This document shows, one piece after another, positions 55,239 through 64,000 of a stretch of 64,000 nt of DNA. How positions within the stretch are numbered: the first letter of the stretch is position 1; every line of letters starts with the position of its first letter. The translations under genes and the position numbers were made by a program. Location of the stretch: contig NZ_CAMFHB010000008.1 in the NCBI RefSeq assembly GCF_945952055.1, positions 112,594-176,593 of the forward strand. Direction: 5' to 3'. The notes below the pieces were generated by a model. The model saw only the letters and a program-made list of their open reading frames with translations. It was not told the DNA's origin and searched no databases. This DNA is from an uncultured Alsobacter sp. (GTDB lineage Bacteria > Pseudomonadota > Alphaproteobacteria > Rhizobiales > Beijerinckiaceae).

Positions 55239-56675
55239 ATGCCCGCCGACACGCCGTTTTCCCTGTCGCGCCGCGCCCTTCTGGCCGGCGCGGGCACCGC
55301 GATGGTGGCGCCCCGCGCCGCGCTGGCGATCGATCCCCCCGCCCCGGCGGCGGCGGCGAAGGCCGACGGGCTGCCCACCGTCCAGATGGAGGCGCGCCCC
55401 TCGATCGTCTCGTTCCAGCAGGGGCAGGAGACGCCGATCTGGGCGATCGGCGGACGGACGCCGGGCCCCGACGTGCGAATCCGCAAGGGCGAGGACCTGC
55501 GCGTGCGCTTGGTCAACGGGCTCGACAAGCCGCTGAGCCTGCACTGGCAGGGCGTGCGCAATACGAGCGAATCCGACGGCGTCGCGGCCCTGTCCGCCGA
55601 TGCGGTGGCCCCCGGGGCGGCCGGCGAGATTCGCTTCGTGCCGCCCGATGCGGGCACCTTCATCTACCGGCCGCTGGTTCCCGGCCACTGCGGCGAGTTG
55701 CAAGACCGCGGCGTTGCGGGGGTCCTGGCGGTGACGGAGGCCACGCCGGTTCCCGTCGACATCGACCAGATCGTGGCCGTGGACGACTGGCGCCTGATGG
55801 AGGACGGCTCCCATGCGCCGTTCGGCGGTGTGGAGGAGCGCGCCGGCCCCGGACGGCTCGGCACGGTGCTGACGGTGAACGGCGCCCGTGCGCCCCTCAA
55901 GGTCGCCGTGGCGCCCGGAGGCCGCATTCGCCTGCGGATCGTGAGTCTGTGCAACGCCCGGTTGATGCGCATCCGTTTCGACGGCCTCAAGGCCTATGTG
56001 GTGGCGATCGACAGCCAGCCCACGGACACGTTCGAGCCCCTTCACTCGACGCTGCCCTTCGCGCCGGGCACGCGCTACGACGTCATCGCCGACATTCCCG
56101 CCGACACGAAGGGGGCCGTGGTCGCCATGATCGGGCCCGGCCTGCCGCTGGTGCAGATCGTGGCGGAGGGCGAACCGGCCTCCGCGAGGCGCCCCGCCCT
56201 GCCGCCCATCGCGCCGATTCCGATCAACACCCTGCTGCCCGAGGCCATCACGCTCCAGAAGGCCGCCCGCGCCGACGTGGTGATCGAGGGTGGCGCCAAG
56301 CCCGGGTCGGACGGAAAGCCCGCCTGGAAGGGCGATCCCGCCAAGATCTGGACGGTGAACGGGGGATTCGGGCTGCTGCCCGGCGAAAAGCCCGGCAAGC
56401 CGCTGCTGAGCGTCAAGAAAGGCACGCCGATCGTGCTGGCGCTCGTCAACCGGACCGCCTACCCGCAGGCGATCCACGTCCACGGGCACGTGTTCCGGCT
56501 GCTGCACGCCTTCGACGACGGCTGGGAGCCCTACTGGCTCGACACGATGATCCTGCTCGAGAACCAGACCCAGCGCATCGCCTTCGTGGCCGACAACAAA
56601 GGCCGCTGGCTCATCGGCTCATCGGTGCTTGAGCGGCTCGACACGGGTCTGAGCACCTGGTTCGAGGTGACCTGA
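55239..56675 (+). CDS. Exported multicopper-oxidase-fold protein lacking copper ligands (SufI/FtsP-like)
   Basis: A 478-residue three-cupredoxin protein with a twin-arginine signal (SRRALLAGAG...ALA). The fold is clear (TVQMEARPSIVSFQQGQETPIWAIGG; VRIRKGEDLRVRLVN), but the four copper motifs are broken. HWHG reads HWQG, the second His-x-His region reads YRPLVPGHCGEL, the HPxHxHG site reads QAIHVHG, and the HCHxxxH block reads GSSVLER. So type 1 and trinuclear sites are lost. E. coli SufI/FtsP is a known copper-free homologue that stabilises the divisome. A similar structural role is inference. Confidence 0.85.
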   Translation: MPADTPFSLSRRALLAGAGTAMVAPRAALAIDPPAPAAAAKADGLPTVQMEARPSIVSFQQGQETPIWAIGGRTPGPDVRIRKGEDLRVRLVNGLDKPLSLHWQGVRNTSESDGVAALSADAVAPGAAGEIRFVPPDAGTFIYRPLVPGHCGELQDRGVAGVLAVTEATPVPVDIDQIVAVDDWRLMEDGSHAPFGGVEERAGPGRLGTVLTVNGARAPLKVAVAPGGRIRLRIVSLCNARLMRIRFDGLKAYVVAIDSQPTDTFEPLHSTLPFAPGTRYDVIADIPADTKGAVVAMIGPGLPLVQIVAEGEPASARRPALPPIAPIPINTLLPEAITLQKAARADVVIEGGAKPGSDGKPAWKGDPAKIWTVNGGFGLLPGEKPGKPLLSVKKGTPIVLALVNRTAYPQAIHVHGHVFRLLHAFDDGWEPYWLDTMILLENQTQRIAFVADNKGRWLIGSSVLERLDTGLSTWFEVT

Positions 56676-56761
56676 GGGCGCGCAGGGGACCATTGTGCGT
56701 CCTTCGCCACGGCCGAGTACGACCTCATCAGAGCTTGTGACTCACTCAGCAGTCCAGTTTG

Positions 56762-56874
56762 CACCTCCCTCTCCGCGTCATGGCCGGGCTCGGCCCGGCC
56801 ACCCACGACTTCGGCATGGCCCCGGAGAAGTCGTGGATGCCCGGGCCGAGCCCGGGCAGGACGGCTGAGAGGTG
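56762..56874. repeat. Bipartite palindromic repeat, copy 7
   Basis: About 113 bp between convergent genes. Left arm GGCCGGGCTCGGCCCGGCC, inner CCACGACTTC / GAAGTCGTGG, right arm GCCCGGGCCGAGCCCGGGC. Both arms share the same CTCGG/CCGAG loop change, and the outer CACCTC / GAGGTG flanks are inverted. Confidence 0.86.
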
Positions 56875-56895
56875 GTAGCCAATAGGAAACAAGCT

Positions 56896-58395
56896 TCACG
56901 CTCCGAACAGGGCCTTCAGGACGCCGGGAATCGCCCCTGGCAGGTCCTCGGCGATGAGCCCGGGCCCGACCGCCGTTCCAGCCTCGCCGTGCAGCCAGAC
57001 CGCGGCACAGGCGGCTTCGAAGGCCGGGACGGACTGGGCGAGCAGTGCTCCCACCAGGCCGGCCAGCACGTCACCGGAGCCCGCCGTCGCGAGCCAGGGC
57101 GTGCCGTTGGCGTTGATGGCGGCCGTGCCGCCGGGGCCGGCGATCACCGTGTCCGGGCCCTTGAGAACCACGACGGCGCCGAGCGCCGCGGCAGCCGACC
57201 GGGCGCGATCGAGCTTCGAACTTGAATCCGAATAGTCCGGCAAGGCGCGGACGAGCTTGCCGAATTCGCCGTCGTGGGGGGTCAGCACGACACCCTGCCG
57301 GGCGCCTCCCGCGCGGTGGGCGACGAGATCGCGCAGAGCGGTGGGGTCGTCGGCGAAGCTCGTCAGGGCGTCGGCATCGAGCACGCAGTGGGCGCCCGCG
57401 GCCAGTGCCGCCGCCACGGCCTCGCGGGTCGAGGCTCCGACGCCTGCCGCCGGTCCGGCGACGACGGCGTTGCGCCGACGGTCGGCCAGCAGCGCCTGCC
57501 AGTCCGCAGGGCCGTCGCACCGTCGCACCATGACCGCGTCGAGCGCGGCGGCATGGGCGGGCAGCACGTCCGCGGGAGCCGCGACGGTGACCAGCCCCGC
57601 GCCCGCGCGCAGCGCCGCCCGCGCGGCAAGGCGCGCCGCACCGCCGCCCTCGATGCCGCCCGACAGCACGAGGGCGTGTCCCCGACCGTATTTGTGGCCG
57701 GTCTCGGCCGGCGGCCCGAAGACCCCCCGAAACAGGGCCGGCTCGTTGCGCCAGGTGCGCACCCCGATGCGGGCGGGAACGTCGTCGGCGATCCCGATGT
57801 CGGCCACGCGCACGCGCCCGCACAGGGCGCGGCCGGGATAGAGAAGATGACCGGGCTTCAGGCGGAAGAAGGTGACCGTCTCGACGGCCGGTGCCGCGAT
57901 GCCCCTCACCTGCCCGCTGTCGCCGTCCACGCCCGAGGGCACGTCGACCGCCACCACGGGCACCCCGCTGGCGGCGACACGGGCGATCACGTCGGCGGCC
58001 ACCCCGTCCACGTCGCGCGACAGGCCCGCGCCGAAGATCGCGTCCACCACGATGTCGGCCTCCGCCGGCGCGGCATCGGCGAGGTCCCGGGTGTCGCCGT
58101 CCCACGACGCGGCCGCCGCGGCGGCGTCGCCGCGCAGCCCGTTGAGTGCTCCCAGGAGATGGACACGCACCGCATAGCCGCGCATGGCCAAGACCCGGGC
58201 CGCCACGAAGCCGTCCCCGCCGTTGTTGCCGGGGCCGCACATTATCAGCACGCGCGAGCCGACCTGGCGGCGCCTGGCGACGACGTCGGCCACCGCGCGC
58301 CCTGCCCGTTCCATGAGCGTCGGGCCGGACGTTCCCGCGGCAATCGCCGCGGCATCGGCCTGCCCCATCTCTCCCGTCGTCAGGATCTCGTTCAT
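56896..58395 (-). CDS. nnr: Bifunctional NAD(P)H-hydrate epimerase / ADP-dependent NAD(P)H-hydrate dehydratase
   Basis: A 499-residue fused repair enzyme. The N-terminal epimerase (residues 1-210) has LMERAGRAVADVV, MCGPGNNGGDGFVAARVL and VAVDVPSGVDGDSGQV. The C-terminal ribokinase-like dehydratase (about 225-499) has GHKYGRGHALVLSGG, VLTPHDGEFGKL and ATAGSGDVLAGLVG. It restores damaged NAD(P)HX to NAD(P)H. I chose ATG 58395 (MNEILTTGEMGQAD) as the family-like start. It stands beside glnB in divergent orientation. Confidence 0.96.
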   Translation of the reverse strand: MNEILTTGEMGQADAAAIAAGTSGPTLMERAGRAVADVVARRRQVGSRVLIMCGPGNNGGDGFVAARVLAMRGYAVRVHLLGALNGLRGDAAAAAASWDGDTRDLADAAPAEADIVVDAIFGAGLSRDVDGVAADVIARVAASGVPVVAVDVPSGVDGDSGQVRGIAAPAVETVTFFRLKPGHLLYPGRALCGRVRVADIGIADDVPARIGVRTWRNEPALFRGVFGPPAETGHKYGRGHALVLSGGIEGGGAARLAARAALRAGAGLVTVAAPADVLPAHAAALDAVMVRRCDGPADWQALLADRRRNAVVAGPAAGVGASTREAVAAALAAGAHCVLDADALTSFADDPTALRDLVAHRAGGARQGVVLTPHDGEFGKLVRALPDYSDSSSKLDRARSAAAALGAVVVLKGPDTVIAGPGGTAAINANGTPWLATAGSGDVLAGLVGALLAQSVPAFEAACAAVWLHGEAGTAVGPGLIAEDLPGAIPGVLKALFGA

Positions 58396-59044
<649 letters not shown>

Positions 59045-59085
59045 CCCCCGCCTCGATCCGGCGCGCCCGCACGGACCCACCCGAG

Positions 59086-59113
59086 AGTGCTGAACCTTTA
59101 GTGCTGAACCTTT
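59086..59113 (+). repeat. Tandem 14-bp duplication in the glnB-glnA gap
   Basis: AGTGCTGAACCTTT occurs twice in perfect head-to-tail order (59086-59099 and 59100-59113), directly before the glnA ribosome site. It may affect an untranslated-leader structure or mark a slippage event. Confidence 0.8.
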
Positions 59114-59129
59114 CAGAGGGATGAAACTG

Positions 59130-60539
59130 ATGAAGTCCGCCAAGGATGTCCTCAAGGCGATCAAGGACAACGACATCAAGTATGTCGATTTCCGCTTCAC
59201 CGACCCGCGTGGCAAGTGGCAGCACGTCACCTTCGACGTGTCGATCATCGACGAGGACACCTTCGCCGAAGGCATCATGTTCGACGGCTCGTCGATCGCG
59301 GGCTGGAAGGCGATCAACGAGTCCGACATGACGCTCATGCCGGACCCGCAGACGGCGACCATGGACCCGTTCTTCGCCGCCTCGACGCTGTCGATCGTGT
59401 GCGACGTGCTCGAGCCGACCACCGGCGAGCCCTATCCCCGCGATCCGCGCGGCATGGCCAAGAAGGCCGAGGCCTATCTGAAGTCGACCGGCATCGGCGA
59501 CACGATCTTCGTCGGCCCGGAAGCCGAGTTCTTCGTGTTCGACGACGTGCGCTTCGCCTCCGACCCCTACAACACGGGCTTCAAGCTCGACTCGATCGAG
59601 CTGCCGACCAACGGCGACACCGAGTACGAGGGCGGCAACCTCGGCCACCGCATCGCCATCAAGGGCGGCTACTTCCCGGTTCCCCCGCAGGACAGCGCCC
59701 AGGACATGCGCGGCGAGATGCTCGCGGCCATGGCGGCCATGGGCGTGAAGGTCGAGAAGCACCATCACGAGGTCGCCTCGGCCCAGCATGAGCTGGGCAT
59801 GAAGTTCGACACGCTGACGCTGATGGCCGACCAGATGCAGATCTACAAGTACTGCATCCACAACGTCGCCCAGAGCTACGGCAAGACGGCGACGTTCATG
59901 CCGAAGCCCATCTTCGGCGACAACGGCTCGGGCATGCACGTCCACCAGTCGATCTGGAAGAACGGCAAGCCGACCTTCGCCGGCAACAAGTACGCCGACC
60001 TGTCGCAGGAGTGCCTGTACTACATCGGCGGCATCATCAAGCACGCCAAGGCGCTGAACGCCTTCACCAACCCGTCGACGAACAGCTACAAGCGCCTCGT
60101 CCCGGGCTACGAGGCCCCGGTTCTGCTGGCCTACTCGGCCCGCAACCGCTCGGCGTCCTGCCGCATCCCCTACACCTCCTCGCCGAAGGCCAAGCGCGTG
60201 GAAGTGCGCTTCCCCGACCCGATGGCGAACCCCTACCTCGCCTTCGCGGCCATGCTGATGGCCGGCCTCGACGGCATCCAGAACAAGATCGATCCCGGCC
60301 AGGCGATGGACAAGGATCTCTACGATCTGCCGCCGCGCGAGTTGAAGAAGATCCCGACGGTGTGCGGCTCGCTGCGCGAGGCGCTCGCCAACCTCGACAA
60401 GGACCGCGCCTTCCTCAAGGCCGGCGGCGTCTTCAACGACGACTTCATCGACAGCTACATCGAACTGAAGATGCAGGACGTCATGCGCTTCGAGATGACG
60501 CCGCACCCGGTCGAGTTCACGATGTACTACTCCTACTGA
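59130..60539 (+). CDS. glnA: Glutamine synthetase, type I
   Basis: A 469-residue dodecameric enzyme that makes glutamine from glutamate, ammonia and ATP. Key blocks: [17 protein letters not shown] near 50, [10 protein letters not shown] near 130, [12 protein letters not shown] near 265, [18 protein letters not shown] near 315 and the adenylylation Tyr in [10 protein letters not shown] near 397. The second ATG (59130) gives [11 protein letters not shown], the usual alphaproteobacterial start, with GAGGG 9 nt upstream. Co-transcribed with glnB or from its own leader. Confidence 0.97.
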   Translation: MKSAKDVLKAIKDNDIKYVDFRFTDPRGKWQHVTFDVSIIDEDTFAEGIMFDGSSIAGWKAINESDMTLMPDPQTATMDPFFAASTLSIVCDVLEPTTGEPYPRDPRGMAKKAEAYLKSTGIGDTIFVGPEAEFFVFDDVRFASDPYNTGFKLDSIELPTNGDTEYEGGNLGHRIAIKGGYFPVPPQDSAQDMRGEMLAAMAAMGVKVEKHHHEVASAQHELGMKFDTLTLMADQMQIYKYCIHNVAQSYGKTATFMPKPIFGDNGSGMHVHQSIWKNGKPTFAGNKYADLSQECLYYIGGIIKHAKALNAFTNPSTNSYKRLVPGYEAPVLLAYSARNRSASCRIPYTSSPKAKRVEVRFPDPMANPYLAFAAMLMAGLDGIQNKIDPGQAMDKDLYDLPPRELKKIPTVCGSLREALANLDKDRAFLKAGGVFNDDFIDSYIELKMQDVMRFEMTPHPVEFTMYYSY

Positions 60540-60583
60540 GCCTTTCGGGACGGGCCCGGTCTCCGGGCCTGCCTGGGCACGCG

Positions 60584-60612
60584 ACGGGGCGCCTTCGGGC
60601 GCCCCGTTTGCG
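60584..60612 (+). terminator. Intrinsic terminator of glnA
   Basis: ACGGGGCGCC-TTCG-GGCGCCCCGT with a UUCG tetraloop, then TTGCGTTT, 44 nt after the glnA stop. A stable stem with a short T-rich tail. Confidence 0.9.
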
Positions 60613-60630
60613 TTTCACCCGAGGGGTTGC

Positions 60631-60739
60631 CCTCTCTCCGCCGTCCTGGCTGGGCTTGGCCTGGCCAACCACGACTTTGCCTGGACCTGCCCGAAGTCGT
60701 GGGTGCGCGGGCCAAGCCCGGGCATGACGCGTGGAGAGG
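60631..60739. repeat. Bipartite palindromic repeat, copy 8
   Basis: About 109 bp between convergent genes. Left arm GGCTGGGCTTGGCCTGGCC and right arm GCGCGGGCCAAGCCCGGGC, each with changes; inner CCACGACTTTGC / GAAGTCGTGGG; outer CCTCTC / GAGAGG inverted. Follows the glnA terminator. Confidence 0.83.
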
Positions 60740-60769
60740 CGGAGCATGAGCGCCGAGGGGCTCGGAGCG

Positions 60770-61462
60770 TCAGAACAACCGCCCCTGCGGGTCGTCCTCC
60801 ACGACCTTGCGCGGCTTCGGCGCCGGCACCGGCCGTGTCCGCTCGACCGCCCTCAGCACCAGCACGTCGTCGGGCGCCGGACGCATCAGGTGCGCGACCC
60901 GGGCCGCATCGTCATTGGCGGGGTCGAGCCAGGCGTCGAAATCGCGCGGCTCCAGGATCACCGGCATGCGCTCGTGGATCGCGCCGATCGTGCCGTTGGC
61001 GTCGGTGGTGAGGATCGCCACCGTGTCGAGCTCGGCGCCGTCCGGGCCGAGGTTGGTTTCCCAGATGCCGCCCAGAGCCATCGGGGCGCCGTCGGCCCGG
61101 CTGGCGACGAAGGGGTCGCGGCGCACCGCCCGCCCCTCGCCTTCCCGCCGCCATTCCACGAAGGCGTCGGCCGGCACGAGGCAGCGGCGGCGGCGGATGG
61201 CGTTGCGGAAGGCCGGCTTCTCTGGCGCCGTCTCGGCGCGGGCGTTGAAGAGCAGCGGAAAGTCGGCCGCGTCCTTCACCCACTCCGGCAGGAAGCCCCA
61301 GCGCATCAGCGTGAAGTGGCGTTCCCTGCCGTGCTGGACCACGACGGCGATCGGCTCGGTCGGCGCAATCTGCTCGCGCGGCGGGAAGTTCGGCTCCTCG
61401 ACATAGCCGAAGAGGGCGCGAACCTGCTGGGGCGTGGAGGTCAGGGCGAAGCGGCCGCACAT
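60770..61462 (-). CDS. SOS response-associated peptidase / HMCES-type abasic-site protein (YedK family)
   Basis: A 230-residue SRAP-domain protein. Catalytic Cys2 in MCGRFALTSTP, the substrate-binding AEKPAFR segment (ETAPEKPAFRNAIRRRRCLVPADAFVEWRREG), and the active-site His in IHERMPVIL near 155 are present. YedK/HMCES forms a thiazolidine bond with abasic sites in single-stranded DNA. The single isolated gene has a normal family length. Confidence 0.95.
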   Translation of the reverse strand: MCGRFALTSTPQQVRALFGYVEEPNFPPREQIAPTEPIAVVVQHGRERHFTLMRWGFLPEWVKDAADFPLLFNARAETAPEKPAFRNAIRRRRCLVPADAFVEWRREGEGRAVRRDPFVASRADGAPMALGGIWETNLGPDGAELDTVAILTTDANGTIGAIHERMPVILEPRDFDAWLDPANDDAARVAHLMRPAPDDVLVLRAVERTRPVPAPKPRKVVEDDPQGRLF

Positions 61463-61499
61463 GGCGCGATGGTGCCTGCCGGGCCGCCGTGCGGCAAGA

Positions 61500-62489
61500 T
61501 CACAACCACTTCTTCCAACGGAAGAACAGGTACGGCAGCAGCCCCGCCATGATCATGATGCCGATCGCCATGGGGTAGCCGAGATGCCACTCGAGCTCCG
61601 GCATGAGCTTGAAGTTCATGCCGTAGATCGACGCCACCAGGGTGGGCGGCATGAAGATCACGGCCATGACCGAGAACAGCTTGATGATGTTGTTCTGCTC
61701 GAGGTTGACGAGCCCCAGCGTGGCGTCGAGCAGGAACTGGATCTTCTGCGACTGAAAGGTCGCGTGCTCCTCGAGGGACTGCAGGTCGCGCAGCGTGGTG
61801 CGCACCTGCTCGCGCAGCTCGATCTGGACGCGCGCGGTGCGGTAGCTGACCGACAGGAACAGCAGCACGCGCTCCATGGAGACGAGGCTCTCGCGGATCT
61901 TGGACACCAGGTCGCCGTGGCGGCCGAGCTGGCGCAGCGTGTCCTGGAACTCGGCATTGCGGCTGCCGGGATCGGTGCGCGTCTCGAACACCCGGTCGGA
62001 GAGCCGATCGAGGCGCTGGGCGATGGCCTGCAGCACGTCCGCGGCGCGATCGATGATGGTCTCGAACAAGCCCGCGAGAATCGCCTCCGCCGTCGGACCG
62101 CAGCCGCCCGGCCGGGCGATGCGGTTGGTGAACATGTGGAAGGCCTTGGGATCGCAGTACCGCACCGAGACGAGGCACGAGCCTTTCAGGATAAAGGTGA
62201 TGCCGGTGATGTCGGGGTCGGTGTCGACCTGGTGCACCACGCGCGCGGTGAGATAGCGGGCCCCGTCCTCGGTGTAGAGCAGTTCCGACGGCTCGATGTC
62301 CGCCATGTCCTCGCGCGTCGGGATGGAGATGCCGACGAAGGCCTCGACCTTCATGTCCTCGTCGCGCGTCGGCTCGACGAGGTCGATCCACAGCGTGTCG
62401 ACCGGGATCGGCTCCTGCGCGGGCAGGAGATGCCGGTCGAACCGATCCGCCTCGCCGGGCGACGATGAAAGGCGGTGGATGATGATCAT
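61500..62489 (-). CDS. corA: Magnesium / divalent metal transporter CorA
   Basis: A 329-residue inner-membrane channel. A long cytosolic N-terminal domain (ILIDLVEPTRDEDM-like, WIDLVEPTRDED) is followed by a coiled stalk helix and two C-terminal membrane helices. The pore signature GMN occurs in SIYGMNFKLMPELEW near 287. It imports Mg2+ (or Co2+/Ni2+). It ends with the positively charged FFRWKKWL. Confidence 0.95.
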   Translation of the reverse strand: MIIIHRLSSSPGEADRFDRHLLPAQEPIPVDTLWIDLVEPTRDEDMKVEAFVGISIPTREDMADIEPSELLYTEDGARYLTARVVHQVDTDPDITGITFILKGSCLVSVRYCDPKAFHMFTNRIARPGGCGPTAEAILAGLFETIIDRAADVLQAIAQRLDRLSDRVFETRTDPGSRNAEFQDTLRQLGRHGDLVSKIRESLVSMERVLLFLSVSYRTARVQIELREQVRTTLRDLQSLEEHATFQSQKIQFLLDATLGLVNLEQNNIIKLFSVMAVIFMPPTLVASIYGMNFKLMPELEWHLGYPMAIGIMIMAGLLPYLFFRWKKWL

Positions 62490-62582
62490 GCACGTGTTCC
62501 GCGGCGACCCTCACGGCTGACCATGCCGAGGCGGGTCCGTCAAGGTGACGTTTCGTAAGGCGTTTGCCGGAGGAAGACACTC

Positions 62583-62628
62583 CCTCCCTCCGTCATGGCC
62601 GGCTTGGCCCGGCCATGACGGAGGGAGG
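62583..62628. repeat. Solo single-hairpin form of the palindromic repeat
   Basis: 46-bp near-perfect hairpin CCTCCCTCCGTCATGGCC...GGCCATGACGGAGGGAGG around a GGCTTGGCC centre. It looks like the left arm of the bipartite element plus its own flank, with the second arm deleted. Lies after the 3' end of the SDR gene, before corA. Confidence 0.8.
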
Positions 62629-62661
62629 TGGCCTCAAGAACACCGGCCTCTCTTCGCGGTC

Positions 62662-63504
62662 CTACAGGTCGAACCGCCCCGGCCGGGTCCCGTCCGCATC
62701 GGTGAAGCCGTACTCCTGCGCCAGGTCGGCGACGAACAGCGACCGGCCGTTCTTCGCCGTGACGGCCGGATCGGCGGCCAGCGCAGCGAGCGCGCGACCG
62801 GTGTAGAGCGGGGTCTGGGTGGCCTGCTCGCCTTGGCCCGCATCGAGCACGCGCTCGGTGCGGACGAAGCCGGGCGTCAGGTGCACCGTGGCGATCCCGC
62901 GCGGGCCGAGTTCGGCGGCGATGATCTGGGAGGCCCGCAGAATGCCGGCCTTGCCGATGTCGTAGAAGACGTCGCCCATGTAGACGCCCTCGCTGTCGAA
63001 GCCGACGGCCGCGACCAGCCCTGCTCCGTTGGGGATCATCAGCGGTGCGAAGGCCCGCGCTGTCGCGAGCAGCGCGTAGGCGCCCGTGCGCATGGCCGTG
63101 TCGAACGGCGTCAGCGTGCGCTGCCAGAACGGCGTGCCGAAGCTGGACCCGTCGGCATAGACCGTGCCGTCGTAACCCTCGTTGCCGCCCCACACGGCGC
63201 AGGCCACCACGTCGGGCGGGCCGTGCCGGCGCAGCACCCAGGCCGCGAACTCGTGCAGCGCCTTGCCGTCGGTGTGGTCGCAGGCATAGGGGTGGCCCTG
63301 CCCGCCGGCCGCCTGCACCGCCTCGGCCGTGTCCTCCACCGTCTCCCGCCGCCCTTCGGTGCGTCCGCCGAAGCGGGTGGATCGGCCGCTGCAGATGACC
63401 GTCGCCCCCTGCTCGGCGAGCCCGAGCGCCAGGCCGCGCCCCACGCCGCGGGAGGCGCCGGCGACCACGCACACCTTGCCGTCGAGCCGTCCGGGCGCAG
63501 TCAT
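62662..63504 (-). CDS. Short-chain dehydrogenase/reductase (SDR)
   Basis: A 280-residue SDR. The nucleotide motif GASRGVG near 17, a long insertion after the second strand (SGRSTRFGGRTEGRRE) and the catalytic Tyr-x-x-x-Lys in FYDIGKAG near 178 are seen. GPRGIATVHLTPGFVRTERV is the typical C-terminal block. It oxidises or reduces a hydroxy/keto substrate with NAD(P). It overlaps the acyl-CoA dehydrogenase gene as ATGA, so it probably acts on related fatty or acyl substrates. Confidence 0.9.
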   Translation of the reverse strand: MTAPGRLDGKVCVVAGASRGVGRGLALGLAEQGATVICSGRSTRFGGRTEGRRETVEDTAEAVQAAGGQGHPYACDHTDGKALHEFAAWVLRRHGPPDVVACAVWGGNEGYDGTVYADGSSFGTPFWQRTLTPFDTAMRTGAYALLATARAFAPLMIPNGAGLVAAVGFDSEGVYMGDVFYDIGKAGILRASQIIAAELGPRGIATVHLTPGFVRTERVLDAGQGEQATQTPLYTGRALAALAADPAVTAKNGRSLFVADLAQEYGFTDADGTRPGRFDL

Positions 63505-64000
63505 GCCGCGAAGAGCGGCGTCGCGTCGTCGAGCGAGCCTGCGCCTTCGACGATGGCACGCTCCAGGCCCGGGGCGTCCGTGGCGAGATGCTCGGCGAAG
63601 AAGCGCGCCGTCACGACGCGGGCGGCGTGGCTGCGGTCGTCGCCCGCCTCGTCCAGGCTCGCCTGCGCCGCGAGCGCCTTGCGCGCCAGCGCGGTGCCGC
63701 CCTGGGCGAGGCCGAAGAGCTTGAGATAGGCCGTGGCACCAGCCAGCGCCTCCGCGGCGCGGCCCTCCTTCAGCGCCGCGAGCATCCAGGCGGTCGCCCG
63801 CTCCAGGCTGTCGACCGCGTCGCGCAGGCGCGAGGCGGCATGGCCGAAGCCCGGCGCGTTGCGGCTGGCGACCTCGACCACCGTCTCGCGCATGCGCGCG
63901 ATCGCCTCGCCCACCACCGCGCCGTCGCCGAGCGGCAGCTTGCGGGTGACGAGGTCGATGGCCTGGATGCCGTTCGTGCCCTCGTAGATCGCGGCGATGC
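63501..64000 (-). CDS. Acyl-CoA dehydrogenase (C-terminal part; rest beyond window)
   Basis: The last 165 residues of an acyl-CoA dehydrogenase. It enters with IAAIYEGTNGIQAIDLVTRKL, the FAD/acyl-CoA site block with the Glu-Gly-Thr-Asn region, then the helical C-terminal extension of larger ACADs (AAALKEG..., AARVVTARFFAEHL). It removes hydrogens from an acyl-CoA with FAD. It overlaps the SDR downstream as ATGA, an operon link. The N-terminal part is outside the window. Confidence 0.92.
   Translation of the reverse strand, partial: IAAIYEGTNGIQAIDLVTRKLPLGDGAVVGEAIARMRETVVEVASRNAPGFGHAASRLRDAVDSLERATAWMLAALKEGRAAEALAGATAYLKLFGLAQGGTALARKALAAQASLDEAGDDRSHAARVVTARFFAEHLATDAPGLERAIVEGAGSLDDATPLFAA

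Overview
The window is very GC-rich (roughly 70%), densely coded DNA from an alphaproteobacterium, most likely a Hyphomicrobiales (Rhizobiales) member of the Bosea / Bradyrhizobium / Methylobacterium type. The evidence is the tig-clpP-clpX-lon-hup order, the glnB-glnA pair, a cellulose cluster with bcsS, and many intergenic GC-rich palindromes built on CCGGGCTTGGCCCGG. I cannot fix the genus from sequence alone.

1-12 kb: a catabolic and uptake region. A truncated GntR regulator (-) overlaps an isocitrate lyase/PEP-mutase-family gene (-). Divergent from these are an isochorismatase-family amidohydrolase, an arylmalonate-decarboxylase-like racemase-family protein without the usual cysteines, and a metallo-beta-lactamase-fold hydrolase (+). 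An FAD monooxygenase (-) is divergent from a polysaccharide-deacetylase-family hydrolase, which leads into a complete LivHMGF-plus-binding-protein ABC system and an SDR (+). Copies of TGTCCGGACA lie in both divergent intergenic regions and tie the cluster to the GntR protein.

12-27 kb: on the minus strand are an HTH-PfkB kinase, a pseudouridine-5'-phosphate glycosidase, an enoyl-CoA hydratase and a fused ADP-forming acyl-CoA synthetase. Divergent across a perfect CAACAATTGTTG palindrome are a 2OG-Fe(II) dioxygenase, a polyamine-type ABC importer, a fused indolepyruvate ferredoxin oxidoreductase homologue and a nucleoside hydrolase. This looks like uptake and breakdown of a nucleoside-like or similar N-containing compound.

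27-41 kb: an outer-membrane-type protein, a serine hydrolase, a frameshifted Crp/Fnr gene and a degenerate receiver/HPt protein. Then comes a cellulose operon on the minus strand (bcsS-bcsA-bcsB-bcsZ-TPR protein), divergent from a LuxR-type response regulator.

41-47 kb: a Cys-rich small protein, a fliG without other flagellar genes, two CheY-like single receivers, a large phage-tailspike-like beta-helix protein, and a secreted alpha/beta hydrolase of lower GC beside tRNA-Val(UAC).

47-64 kb: mostly housekeeping: hup, lon, clpX, clpP, tig, tRNA-Leu(UAG), a cupredoxin-fold protein that has lost its copper ligands, the bifunctional NAD(P)HX repair enzyme, glnB-glnA, an HMCES/YedK-family protein, corA, an SDR and the end of an acyl-CoA dehydrogenase.

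A family of about 100-bp bipartite palindromes occurs at least eight times between 2 and 20 kb and between 56 and 61 kb, plus one solo hairpin at 62.6 kb, always next to gene 3' ends. No obvious defence system, CRISPR array, prophage or insertion sequence was seen.
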